40,580 nucleotides of DNA, from IMG/VR virus record IMGVR_UViG_3300042448_000626, positions 1 through 40,580 of that record; one strand, written 5' to 3'. Made by a program: the position numbers and the translations under genes. Under the pieces are notes generated by a model. The model was not told the DNA's origin and ran no database searches. It saw nothing but the letters and a program-made list of their open reading frames with translations. Below, in pieces: positions 13,311 through 20,691 of this stretch. This DNA is from a virus. Position 1 is the first letter of the stretch. Each line of letters begins with the position of its first letter.

Positions 13311-13955
13311 ATGTATTTAGATGAGTACGGAACCATGGTCTCAGCCCTTGCTGCTGAGTACCACCGCAAGTACCCTATAACTGAGCAGTCAGATATACAG
13401 CAGGTGCTATGGCTGTGGTTCGTTTCTCATCCACAAAAATACAAAGAGTGGTCAGAGTTAGAACAGAAGGACAGAGACAAACTTATAGCCAGGTCTTTAC
13501 GCAATGCAGCAATTAAGTATTGCGAAAAGGAAAAGGCTAGGAAGATTGGCTATGAAGTTCTTGACCTCTATTACTATAACGCTTCAGTTATTGAAGCCTT
13601 CTTACCATCTATTATTGCAGAATCGTATGAGATTCCAACAGCAATCAAGGACTTAAACTATAAGTTCTCTAAAGGCGAGAGCAATGATACAAACAACTGG
13701 TTAGTACTACGCTCAGATATAGCCACAGCCTACTACAGATTGTCAGATGCAAAGCAAAATGTTCTTCGCATTAAATACTCAGCAGAAAATGTTGAGTGGA
13801 GCGACATAGCAACTGAACTATCTACTACAGCAGATGGTGCTCGCATGAAAGTGCAGCGGGCAGTAAGTAGTTTGATTAGAAATATTGGCGGGCATAGGCC
13901 ATACATAGAAGAAGATACTTTAGTAGAGGCAGATGATGACGAATCAGGAGAATGA
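13311..13955 (+). CDS. Sigma-70-like factor
   Basis: 214 residues. Residues 26-85 (DIQQVLWLWFVSHPQKY, then LIARSLRNAAIKYCEKEKARKIG) resemble region 2 helices. Residues 138-195 (YYRLSDAKQNVLRIKYSA, then WSDIATELSTTADGARMKVQRA) form a region 4-like HTH. The tail is acidic (EADDDESGE). It may redirect host RNA polymerase to late promoters. It lies just before the WhiB-like gene, whose host homologues bind sigma region 4, so the two may interact. No ribosome site is obvious; the start is the first ATG after the previous stop. Confidence 0.75.
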   Translation: MYLDEYGTMVSALAAEYHRKYPITEQSDIQQVLWLWFVSHPQKYKEWSELEQKDRDKLIARSLRNAAIKYCEKEKARKIGYEVLDLYYYNASVIEAFLPSIIAESYEIPTAIKDLNYKFSKGESNDTNNWLVLRSDIATAYYRLSDAKQNVLRIKYSAENVEWSDIATELSTTADGARMKVQRAVSSLIRNIGGHRPYIEEDTLVEADDDESGE

Positions 13956-14181
13956 TAATGTCAAAGAAGTCCGAGAGTTATTACACCCAACGGATTACTC
14001 ACACGCTATGGACTTGCGCGGAGAATCTATTGGAGATGTTTGCGTATGTGGAGGGGATGTATTTCATGCGCTTGTTGTATTTGACCAAGGTGAAATATGC
14101 TTTTATTTCCTTGATGGAGAGTGCACTAACTGTGGCTCAATGGTCACACTCCCTTACCCAAAGAACGAGAATACTTTCTAA
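13933..14181 (+). CDS. Zinc-ribbon hypothetical protein, 82 aa
   Basis: ATG 13933 overlaps the sigma-like gene by 23 nt. C37/C39 (CVCGG) and C64-x2-C67 (CTNCGS) form a zinc ribbon within a beta-rich chain (HALVVFDQGEICFYFLDGEC), ending VTLPYP. A competing frame from 13952/13958 has a better ribosome site (AGGAG 13947-13951) but its translation has no protein-like features. Function unknown. Confidence 0.65.
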   Translation: MMTNQENDNVKEVRELLHPTDYSHAMDLRGESIGDVCVCGGDVFHALVVFDQGEICFYFLDGECTNCGSMVTLPYPKNENTF

Positions 14182-14342
14182 TGCCACTCTTTGATTTTAA
14201 ATGTGATTGTTGTACAGAAGTAATAGAGATTAATGAGAATGTTCCACCAGCCTGCCCTACTTGTGGTGAAACCATGCAGCGTATATGGTCAGCACCAGCC
14301 ATCAAGTTTAACGGCACAGGCTTCTACTCAACAGGAGGATAG
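14181..14342 (+). CDS. FmdB-type zinc-ribbon protein
   Basis: 53 residues in a TAATG overlap. The MPLFDFKCDCC opening, CPTCG (25-29) and the closing IKFNGTGFYSTGG are those of the FmdB putative regulatory zinc-ribbon family (MPxYxFxCxxC...CPxCG...FxGxGFYxTD). C8, C11, C25 and C28 likely bind zinc. Family members occur in many actinophages, and their role is not established. Confidence 0.85.
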   Translation: MPLFDFKCDCCTEVIEINENVPPACPTCGETMQRIWSAPAIKFNGTGFYSTGG

Positions 14343-14477
14343 ATGACAGCAAAAAAAGTAGGTAAAAACAAATGGTTAACATATGGTCGTTTAGGTGGCT
14401 TTGGTATTGGTTTTACCGTAAGTAGATTCTATAGTAATGTAGACCTAGGATTTTGGTACATAGGGTTTGAGTACTAA
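14343..14477 (+). CDS. 44-residue Gly/aromatic mini-protein
   Basis: ATG 14343 four bases after AGGAGG (14333-14338), with the stop in a TAATG overlap with the WhiB-like gene. Begins MTAKKVGKNKWLTYGRL; the rest is glycine- and aromatic-rich (GGFGIGFTVSRFYSNVDLGFWYIGFEY). It may be membrane-associated. Unknown. Confidence 0.6.
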   Translation: MTAKKVGKNKWLTYGRLGGFGIGFTVSRFYSNVDLGFWYIGFEY

Positions 14478-14743
14478 TGGAGTACCCAGAATGGCAAGGC
14501 ACACCTAACTGTAGAAGTGTGGACTCAGAAGAGTTCTTTGTACCAGAAGGTAGTGGTACATACAGAGAAGTTAATATGCTTAAAAAAATCTGTAACAACT
14601 GTGAAGTCAAGCAGCAATGTTTAGACTACTCACTTAAGAATGGTGTACTCGGATACTGGGGTGGAACAACAGAACACGAACGCAAAGTACTAAGAAGAAA
14701 ATTAAACATTACACCAATACCATTACACTTAGGATACCCATGA
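14477..14743 (+). CDS. WhiB-family Fe-S regulator
   Basis: 88 residues. The four cluster-binding cysteines C12, C39, C42 and C48 (spacing C-x26-C-x2-C-x5-C), the turn GVLGYWGGTTEHER (56-69) replacing G(V/I)WGG, and the following basic segment KVLRRKLN are the WhiB signature. WhiB-like proteins carry a 4Fe-4S cluster and bind the host principal sigma factor region 4 to alter promoter choice. This is the strongest host marker in the window. Coupled to its neighbours by TAATG and ATGA overlaps. Confidence 0.95.
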   Translation: MEYPEWQGTPNCRSVDSEEFFVPEGSGTYREVNMLKKICNNCEVKQQCLDYSLKNGVLGYWGGTTEHERKVLRRKLNITPIPLHLGYP

Positions 14744-15114
14744 GTAAACTATCAGACTTTGATTTAGACTTAAAGGTAGGCCAAGAAGGTGAAGGTTTAG
14801 TAGAACAGTTGTTAACTGGTGGTACTACAGTAGAAGTAAAGACAGATTTGAAATGGAAAGATACTGGCAATCTATACATCGAGACAGTTTGCTGGTCACA
14901 CAACAATGAGAATTGGTATCTATCAGGATTGTCCAGCACGAAGGCTCAATACTGGGCTTTCGTTCTGGAGGGGGCAACCCTGTTAGTACCAACGGAGGTA
15001 TTGAGGCAGGTAGTTACGGCAAGGGGAAGAGCCATTACCTGCAACATACCTCCGAACCCTAGTAAGGGCTACCTTATTAAGGTTGAAGACATCCTAAATA
15101 CACTGCGTAAATGA
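14740..15114 (+). CDS. PD-(D/E)XK-like protein, last gene of plus operon
   Basis: 124 residues in an ATGA overlap with the WhiB-like gene. GQEGEGLVEQLL (14-25), TVEVKTDLKWKDTGNLYIE (30-48) show E18, E32-x-K34 and a TGNLYIE strand, as in a family of small phage nucleases or nuclease-like proteins. The usual catalytic Asp before ExK is not certain. The C-terminal half is a beta/alpha domain (KAQYWAFVLEGATLLVPTEV). It ends at the bidirectional terminator. Confidence 0.7.
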   Translation: MSKLSDFDLDLKVGQEGEGLVEQLLTGGTTVEVKTDLKWKDTGNLYIETVCWSHNNENWYLSGLSSTKAQYWAFVLEGATLLVPTEVLRQVVTARGRAITCNIPPNPSKGYLIKVEDILNTLRK

Positions 15115-15120
15115 CAAAAG

Positions 15121-15156
15121 ACCCCCAGCGCTGGTAGAAATACCAGTTCTGGGGGT
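15121..15156. terminator. Bidirectional intrinsic terminator between converging operons
   Basis: Outer stem ACCCCCAG (15121-15128)/CTGGGGGT (15149-15156), a CG/TT internal loop, inner stem CTGGTA (15131-15136)/TACCAG (15141-15146) and a GAAA tetraloop. Flanked by AAAAG on the left (T-run for minus transcripts) and TTTCTTCT on the right (T-rich for plus transcripts). It ends both the early and late operons. Confidence 0.92.
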
Positions 15157-15169
15157 TTCTTCTGTCTAT

Positions 15170-15185
15170 GGGGCTGCTAGGCCCC
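15170..15185. terminator. Short hairpin preceding the main terminator (late side)
   Basis: GGGGC (15170-15174) pairs with GCCCC (15181-15185) around a 6-base loop, 10 bases from the stop of the holin-like gene. For minus-strand transcripts it comes before the main terminator. No good T-run; perhaps it aids pausing. Confidence 0.4.
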
Positions 15186-15195
15186 TTAAATTAGA

Positions 15196-15387
15196 TTACT
15201 TAGATGTCTTACCGAAGTCAGCAGCCTTTGGGTCTAGTGCCTTTAGCAGTGGGCCAGCAACAGAAGCAAGGAAGGCTGAGCCTAATGCCTTAGGGTCTGT
15301 AATTCCTGCAAGGTATAGAGCCAAAACAGATGCAACCGCAGCACGCAAATATGATGAAGCAATAGCAATTAGTTTATCTTTAGTCAT
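15196..15387 (-). CDS. Holin-like membrane protein
   Basis: 63 residues, ATGA overlap with the endolysin gene. Two hydrophobic segments (about 13-31, YLRAAVASVLALYLAGI, and about 36-50, ALGSAFLASVAGPLL) with a charged C-terminus suit a small two-TM holin. Last gene of the late operon, next to the terminator. Holin role inferred from size, topology and position. Confidence 0.72.
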   Translation of the reverse strand: MTKDKLIAIASSYLRAAVASVLALYLAGITDPKALGSAFLASVAGPLLKALDPKAADFGKTSK

Positions 15388-15845
15388 TTGTTTTCCTTCT
15401 TTTTGGGTAGTATTTTAACCTTTGCCTTAATAACATTAACCTTCTTAGGTTCACCTAGCCATGGAAACCAAGGAGAAACATCGTTAGCACAGGCATCAAC
15501 AATAGAAATATGTAGATGCTTATTATGAGGATTACCCCCAGTGTACTCTCGATTTCCTTGTGCTTCCTTTTCTTTAGACCAAATTTTTCCTTTGAAGATT
15601 AAATACTTAACACGCTTATCAGCCTTAAGTTTTTCAAATAAATCAACACAATCAATGCCACTCTTAGGGTCATGCGTTAAGTCAACAGCAAGTCCACTAT
15701 TGTGGTCAGAGTTGGGATTCTGATGGATATGCGCTGCTGACGGCAGGAGTCCATCGGACGCTTTCATACGAGATGGACATATCGCTGTGGCCTGTCGTAG
15801 TACAGCAATAGCGGCAGGCGTGGCTTTCTTCACAAGTTTTATCAT
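15384..15845 (-). CDS. Endolysin, M15-type D-Ala-D-Ala/L-Ala-D-Glu peptidase
   Basis: 153 residues. Zinc ligands H48 and D55 in SDHNSGLAVDLTHD and H112 in NKHLHISI (HxH 110-112) match the M15 metallopeptidase pattern HxxxxxxD...HxH. It cuts peptide stems of peptidoglycan. A Lys-rich tail (about 133-153) may bind the wall. It is flanked by two membrane proteins in ATGA overlaps, forming the lysis cassette. Confidence 0.88.
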   Translation of the reverse strand: MIKLVKKATPAAIAVLRQATAICPSRMKASDGLLPSAAHIHQNPNSDHNSGLAVDLTHDPKSGIDCVDLFEKLKADKRVKYLIFKGKIWSKEKEAQGNREYTGGNPHNKHLHISIVDACANDVSPWFPWLGEPKKVNVIKAKVKILPKKKENK

Positions 15846-16048
15846 TCATTCTTCCCTTTATGTAACATCATTTGATATAGGATTTCTACTTTTTCTTCCA
15901 GTCTTGTGACGGAATCTTTTAGACTTGAGCCAGAGTTAGGCTTAAGTTCATACAAGTAATGCTTAACTAACCAACGCACCGAGCCAGCAAACGCAGACAC
16001 AATTGCAATTAAAGATACGATTAAGCCAGCCCAGTTTGCTGGTGTCAT
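15842..16048 (-). CDS. Small TM/coiled-coil protein of the lysis cassette
   Basis: 68 residues. One membrane helix near the N-terminus (about 6-27, WAGLIVSLIAIVSAFAGSVRW) and a coiled coil at 42-62 (SLKDSVTRLEEKVEILYQM). The topology resembles holin/XhlA-like or spanin-like accessory proteins. TAATG overlap upstream, ATGA overlap with the endolysin. Either a second holin/antiholin or an accessory; not decidable here. Confidence 0.7.
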   Translation of the reverse strand: MTPANWAGLIVSLIAIVSAFAGSVRWLVKHYLYELKPNSGSSLKDSVTRLEEKVEILYQMMLHKGKNE

Positions 16049-18051
16049 TATACTGTCCTCACCACAATCTCTAATATGCCACCAAACCCTGTGGAGTTTT
16101 TATCTGGTGGAGTATTGTTTACCAAACTAATACCTTCAATTTGGACCTGACGACTTTCGCCAGTATTTAAGTCTTGCCATGTAACTATGTCACCATTTTC
16201 TTCAATGGATTCTAAAGTAACAATGCGGTCATACGCCCGTCCTGAATAACCAGTACGGGAATTGTTTTTATCTGTTTCTTCATCAAAGCAATAAACATAG
16301 TGGCTAACAAGTCTTTGTCGTGGTGTAGCAATAGTCGCCTTTGCTTGGTAGCCCTTAAAGACTGGACCCTTGGAAGGGTCAGTACCATGTCGGTACATAA
16401 TAAACTTATAGGCTACATACTCCTGAGCCGTTGCTGGGTTGGAGGTTGTCACCTCCACTGGTGGTACTGATAAGTCGTATGAAATGTGGTCATACTCATT
16501 GCCATCTGAATCTACAGTTTCTAAAGTCATAGAACCAAACTCGTAGTTACCACGGGCTAGCAAACGCTTAAAGTTTTTAGGCTCAAGGGTTCCATATCTA
16601 ATGTTACCTGTAGTTAAATATCCAGTAGGAACTAAATTAGTTGCTGACTCAAGATAAATAGCACCATTTGTTACTTCAAATGCTGTACAAAATGCAAGAC
16701 GATTGGTAGTTCCAAGAAAAGCAACTCCTGTTGTGTAATGTTCTGCAGTTTGAGATGCCTGTAAATCATTTGCATACGCAAATCTTAATGGCTCTAACTC
16801 CCCACCAAGGTCTATACGAATAAGTCCAGCATCAGTAGAACCTATTCCAGTTGTTGCCCATATAAACTTATCCCTAGCGGCAAAGTCATAAACTGGTTGA
16901 AGTGTTTCAACAATAAGTGGACCATAATTAATAGAACCGTCTTGGTCGTTAACACTTCCAACACGAATACCCTTGCTAGTTCCAATCATCATATAGCCAA
17001 GGTAGTAATAAATCTTTTCAACAATTTCACCAGCAGGTAGTTCAGCAGCAACCACGGCAGAGGTAAGTGTTGGCATAGCACCAGTAGTATTTAATGTGTA
17101 CTTTTGAATTGTTGAGTAAATACCTGAATGACCAGCAGTGTAGATAGCAGGACCAGATGCAGCCACAGATGTGTAGTGGTAGTTAGTATTAGGATTCGTA
17201 TATACTAAAGTTCCACCGCTTGCGCCAGTAAGGCTGGTTGCGTTAGTTGGTAATTCATACACAGCATTGTTTACGCATAGCACAATACGGTCTTTTACAA
17301 ACTCCATGGCTGCATACTGAATTGTAATAGCATTTGCAGTAAACATAGGAGATGGGATAGTTGTTGTGTTATCAGTCAGTAACTTCTTGTACATATGAAG
17401 TCTTGGAGTGCCGCTAACGTTAGCGTTAGTTACCCAATAGGCAAATACACCATCGTCGCACATAGCATAAACAGCCTCTGCAGTTCCAGTATTGTAGTCA
17501 ACAAAGTGAGTTACAGTGCCATCTGCAGCAATCTTGTCTATATCATATTGGTCATGAAGTAAGACACCGTTAGTACCATTCCATTGAATAGAACGAACGT
17601 GTTGATTAGGATGCTGATGGTCAGTGCCTGTGACTGGGCCAGTTGTTTCATGAGTATTAACTACATCTTTAAGCATGGTTGCTTGGCCTTTAGTCCAAAC
17701 ATTTATGCCTCTGCTATCTGCAAAACGATACTGTCCATTCTCATCATTAGTTGCAGGGTCAAAGAAGTTGATACCAGAACCGCCATGAAAAGACATCTGT
17801 GAGCGAATCCACCAACCAGTCAATGACTGTTCACCTGGCTGGTTAGTAGAATCAAACTGGTCTTTCTTAAACGGTGCAGTCCTGCGCCCATAAGGGCGGT
17901 CATTACTGGTAGCAAGGATAAACGGCATACCACCAATAGCAATGTCATAGGCTATGTCTGTGTTCTGCCAAATAGCAGTAGATGCAACTACACCTACATC
18001 TACAGCAATAGAACGATTGGCTCTACCATCTGTTAAGTCTCTGCCTGCCAC
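16048..18051 (-). CDS. Large tail protein, probable beta-propeller nozzle/hub
   Basis: 667 residues, GTG 18051 with AAGGAG upstream. The N-terminal region (about 36-100) has GGMPFILATSNDRPYGRRTAPFKK in part and EQSLTGWWIRSQMSFHGGSG, a block seen in actinophage tail proteins. The middle (about 140-480) is a series of short beta repeats ending in Trp/Gly/Asp turns (VFAYWVTNANVSG, RIVLCVNNAVYEL, KFIWATTGIGS) as in beta propellers. The C-terminus (about 490-667) is beta-rich. In a short-tailed phage it would correspond to the T7 gp12-like nozzle; this is inference from size, fold pattern and the connector at 25 kb. Confidence 0.75.
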   Translation of the reverse strand: MAGRDLTDGRANRSIAVDVGVVASTAIWQNTDIAYDIAIGGMPFILATSNDRPYGRRTAPFKKDQFDSTNQPGEQSLTGWWIRSQMSFHGGSGINFFDPATNDENGQYRFADSRGINVWTKGQATMLKDVVNTHETTGPVTGTDHQHPNQHVRSIQWNGTNGVLLHDQYDIDKIAADGTVTHFVDYNTGTAEAVYAMCDDGVFAYWVTNANVSGTPRLHMYKKLLTDNTTTIPSPMFTANAITIQYAAMEFVKDRIVLCVNNAVYELPTNATSLTGASGGTLVYTNPNTNYHYTSVAASGPAIYTAGHSGIYSTIQKYTLNTTGAMPTLTSAVVAAELPAGEIVEKIYYYLGYMMIGTSKGIRVGSVNDQDGSINYGPLIVETLQPVYDFAARDKFIWATTGIGSTDAGLIRIDLGGELEPLRFAYANDLQASQTAEHYTTGVAFLGTTNRLAFCTAFEVTNGAIYLESATNLVPTGYLTTGNIRYGTLEPKNFKRLLARGNYEFGSMTLETVDSDGNEYDHISYDLSVPPVEVTTSNPATAQEYVAYKFIMYRHGTDPSKGPVFKGYQAKATIATPRQRLVSHYVYCFDEETDKNNSRTGYSGRAYDRIVTLESIEENGDIVTWQDLNTGESRQVQIEGISLVNNTPPDKNSTGFGGILEIVVRTV

Positions 18052-18063
18052 GTTACTCCTTAA

Positions 18064-18945
18064 TTAAAATGTTATTGTGCCTGTTCCTGCTGTAAATCTG
18101 TAAACCCTAAATCCTGAACGGGTTGGTTGCGTGTAAGTTAAGCCACTACTAATTAAAGGAGGACTGTAAATATCTGGATATGCAATAATTACAACTCCAG
18201 AACCACCATTACCTATACCTGATGCAAAACCATCTCCAGTGTTTTGCCCCATTGAGCAACCACCTGAACCTGTGTTGGCAACACCATTTGGTCCAACTAA
18301 GGCTGAACCATTCCAGCCACCACCAATACCCGAACCGCCAATAGCCCTAGACCCAATATTAGTTCCGCCTTCGGCAAGCCATCCACCTGCACCACCACCT
18401 GCATAAAATGTTGCTGTACCTGTAATTGAACTTTGCAAACCTGCTCCACCAGAACCTGCGTTTACACCTGAGACTGCGTTACCGCCTGCTCCACCTGCTC
18501 CACCACCGCCTCCTGCTGTGTATCTACTTGAACCCCAAGCAGCACCACTGCCACCGCCGTTACCTTGTCCTGCTGTTCCTGCTGCTCCAACGGTAAACGC
18601 GGATGGATAACCGCCCACGCCACCACCACCAGAACCACCAGAGCGCGCTGGTCCAGGATTATCATATTGAATAAAATCACCACCTCCGCCACCACCTATT
18701 GAAGTGATTGCAGCAAAAGTTGAATTGCCTCCGTTACCGCCGTTAATAGAACCACCAACGCCAACCGTTACAGTATAAGAAATATTTTGTGCTACTGCTA
18801 AGCCCGATGCTGTCCTAAAACCACCAGCACCACCGCCACCACCGTAATCTTTTCCACCTGCACCTCCACCAGCAACGACTAAGTATTCAATAGTCGGAGG
18901 TGCAATAATTATTGATGAAGCAGTATTGCCAAATGATATTTGCAT
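18064..18945 (-). CDS. Glycine-rich tail adhesin, paralogue A
   Basis: 293 residues, AAGGAG upstream. Opens MQISFGNTASSIIIAPP, then EYLVVAGGGAGG, a long glycine-rich body with GGGGGAGG blocks separated by short beta segments, and a C-terminal cap GGSGVVIIAYPDIYSPP then RSGFRVYRFTAGTGTITF. The Gly-rich body suggests a polyglycine-II sandwich as in the S16 gp38 adhesin. Probable receptor-binding tip. A clear paralogue of the next gene. Confidence 0.82.
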   Translation of the reverse strand: MQISFGNTASSIIIAPPTIEYLVVAGGGAGGKDYGGGGGAGGFRTASGLAVAQNISYTVTVGVGGSINGGNGGNSTFAAITSIGGGGGGDFIQYDNPGPARSGGSGGGGVGGYPSAFTVGAAGTAGQGNGGGSGAAWGSSRYTAGGGGGAGGAGGNAVSGVNAGSGGAGLQSSITGTATFYAGGGAGGWLAEGGTNIGSRAIGGSGIGGGWNGSALVGPNGVANTGSGGCSMGQNTGDGFASGIGNGGSGVVIIAYPDIYSPPLISSGLTYTQPTRSGFRVYRFTAGTGTITF

Positions 18946-18967
18946 ATTAAGCCGTACTCCTTAACCA

Positions 18968-19855
18968 TTATTGAAAATTAATTGTGCCTGTTCCTGCGGT
19001 GAATCTATAGACTCTAAAGCCTGAACGGCTTGGTTGGTTAAAAGTTAAACCACTAATAGAAACAGGCGCAGGGTAAGTGTTTGGATATGCAATAACTACA
19101 ACGCCAGACCCACCGCTTCCACCTCTCCAGTATGGACCACCAGACTCCCCAGAGATTCTTCCAGTGCTTCCACCGAAACCACCGCCGCCTCCACCAGAGC
19201 CTGTGTTTGCCGCTCCAGCAGTTCCAATGTCATCCCAAAAAGAGTTTCCACCAATGCCTGAACCGCCAACTGAATTTCTATTAACGTTAATATCTCCACC
19301 TGCACCACCAGCAGCGTACATTACGGAAGAACCTGTAATAGAACTTGCTAGTCCAGGACCACCATTACCATCTACACCTGTAGATGTGACATCTGTACCT
19401 TGACCGCCAGCACCACCTCCGCCTGCAGACATAGCCATCCAGCCATCGACACCAACAGCATTACCGCCTCTGTTACCTTGACCTGCGGTACCAGCACCAC
19501 CAACTGATAATGGATGAGTATTTCCTGGACCACCCGCACCGCCGCCGCCAGAACCACCTGCAATGCCTTGCGTATTACCGTGGCTTACTCCACGTCCACC
19601 GCCAAGAGAAGTGATTATAGAAAATACAGAGTCGTTTCCATTTGTAGCAACACCAGCAAAACCATTTGCGTTACCACTTCCACCAGTACCAACGGTAACT
19701 GTCATACTTCCTAAGATAGTAAATGAGCCAGTACGCATACCGCCCGCTCCACCACCAGAACCTGTAACTTCTCCGCCTCCGCCTCCAGCAACAACTAAGT
19801 ATTCAATCGGTATTGTAATAACCGATGAACTTACATTACCTGAGTATGTCAGCAT
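18968..19855 (-). CDS. Glycine-rich tail adhesin, paralogue B
   Basis: 295 residues. Same plan as the neighbour: MLTYSGNVSSSVITIP, EYLVVAGGGGGE, a glycine-rich body, then GGSGVVVIAYPNTYPAP and RSGFRVYRFTAGTGTINFQ. The caps are nearly identical to paralogue A while the glycine-rich bodies differ, as expected for duplicated adhesins diversifying at the receptor-binding surface. Confidence 0.82.
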   Translation of the reverse strand: MLTYSGNVSSSVITIPIEYLVVAGGGGGEVTGSGGGAGGMRTGSFTILGSMTVTVGTGGSGNANGFAGVATNGNDSVFSIITSLGGGRGVSHGNTQGIAGGSGGGGAGGPGNTHPLSVGGAGTAGQGNRGGNAVGVDGWMAMSAGGGGAGGQGTDVTSTGVDGNGGPGLASSITGSSVMYAAGGAGGDINVNRNSVGGSGIGGNSFWDDIGTAGAANTGSGGGGGGFGGSTGRISGESGGPYWRGGSGGSGVVVIAYPNTYPAPVSISGLTFNQPSRSGFRVYRFTAGTGTINFQ

Positions 19856-19856
19856 A

Positions 19857-20462
19857 TTAAACCGTCAAATTGCCGATAAGAAGGAAAGTATTGGTAGCAG
19901 TAACAATGGCTTGGCAACTTGCCCATTGACCATTGAACTTAAGTCTGTTCCCGTGTGAGTTAAGAGTTCCGCCTGATGCAATTGTAATCTGCCCAGTACC
20001 AGTTTGAACAAGAGTCAATACTGTGCCTGCCGAATAAACTCCTGTAGGAATTGTAACTGTTCCAGCAGTAGAGCCATTTGAAAGAAGAACAACTTTGTCT
20101 TTGTCGGTTGAAAGAAGAGTATAAGCGTTTGAAGTAAATGTTGGTGTCGATACTGTTTGAAGTAAATTTACTTTAGAATCTAGTTGGGTTTGAATAGCAG
20201 ATGTAACACCATTAAGATATCCAATTTCAGTATCATCTACTCCAGAAACAATTGGTTGTTTAGCGTCTAACTGTGTTTGAATAGGGGATGTTACTCCATT
20301 AAGGTAACCAATCTCAGTGTTGTCAACGTTTGCTACTACTGCTTGTTTTGTATCCAACTGAGGTTGAACTGCAGATGTTACGCCGCTTATGTACCCTAGT
20401 TGGGTTGCAGTTACGTTATCAAGAAGCCTTGCTGCGTTGGCTAAGTCACGGGCTTTAGTCAT
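19857..20462 (-). CDS. Tail fibre protein with 29-residue repeats
   Basis: 201 residues, starting in an 8-base overlap (ATGACTAA) with its neighbour. Residues 20-97 hold three copies of a 29-residue unit with the core GYLNGVTSAIQTQLDAKQ, a phage tail-fibre repeat motif that probably forms a trimeric shaft. Residues about 100-201 form a beta-rich C-terminal domain (KDKVVLLSNGSTAGTVTIP, VLTLVQTGTGQITI). Likely a fibre carrying or joined to the adhesins next to it. Confidence 0.8.
   Translation of the reverse strand: MTKARDLANAARLLDNVTATQLGYISGVTSAVQPQLDTKQAVVANVDNTEIGYLNGVTSPIQTQLDAKQPIVSGVDDTEIGYLNGVTSAIQTQLDSKVNLLQTVSTPTFTSNAYTLLSTDKDKVVLLSNGSTAGTVTIPTGVYSAGTVLTLVQTGTGQITIASGGTLNSHGNRLKFNGQWASCQAIVTATNTFLLIGNLTV
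20172..20405 (-). repeat. Three tandem units of about 87 nt in a fibre gene
   Basis: Encodes the 29-residue repeats (residues 20-48, 49-77 and a shorter third to about 97). The units are diverged at DNA level but clearly aligned in protein. Confidence 0.7.
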
Positions 20463-20691
20463 TAGTTTCTTCCTCTTCTATTGTTGGTGGTACAAATACA
20501 TCATTAACTGGGTCATAGGTATATCCAATTCCAGCAAACGTTCCTCTAAAATTATGATTATATGAAGTCTGAATCCAAGTACCACCAAGATTATCTATTA
20601 ACCATTGATAGCCTTCGTCAGGGTCATTATTGTCACCAACTGTTACGCGGAGAACAATATTGTTTTCATCTATTTCTGCCCAATGTGCCAT
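20455..20691 (-). CDS. Small conserved tail-associated protein
   Basis: 78 residues beginning MAHWAEIDENNIVLRV. The blocks DEGYQWLIDNLGGTWIQTSYN and RGTFAGIGYTYDPVNDVF occur in a family found beside fibre genes in many aquatic phages. Acidic tail (IEEEETND). It may be a fibre-attachment or assembly protein; no proven role. Confidence 0.78.
   Translation of the reverse strand: MAHWAEIDENNIVLRVTVGDNNDPDEGYQWLIDNLGGTWIQTSYNHNFRGTFAGIGYTYDPVNDVFVPPTIEEEETND

Noticed and set aside
13952-14194. Alternative frame with AGGAG ribosome site over the zinc-ribbon gene
   Set aside because: Better ribosome site but no Cys pattern or fold; the 13933 frame has a clear zinc ribbon and ends in a TAATG overlap with the FmdB-like gene.
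3720-15114. Search for integrase, excisionase, attachment site or tRNA genes
   Set aside because: No tyrosine or serine recombinase motif, no tRNA-like cloverleaf or TTCGA arm found by eye; a temperate lifestyle is not supported despite the HTH regulator.
19077-19403. Proline-rich plus-strand frames opposite the adhesin genes (also 19563-19958, 20713-21081, 21202-21441)
   Set aside because: Complements of Gly codons read as Pro; they are mirror artefacts of the glycine-rich adhesins and have no ribosome sites.
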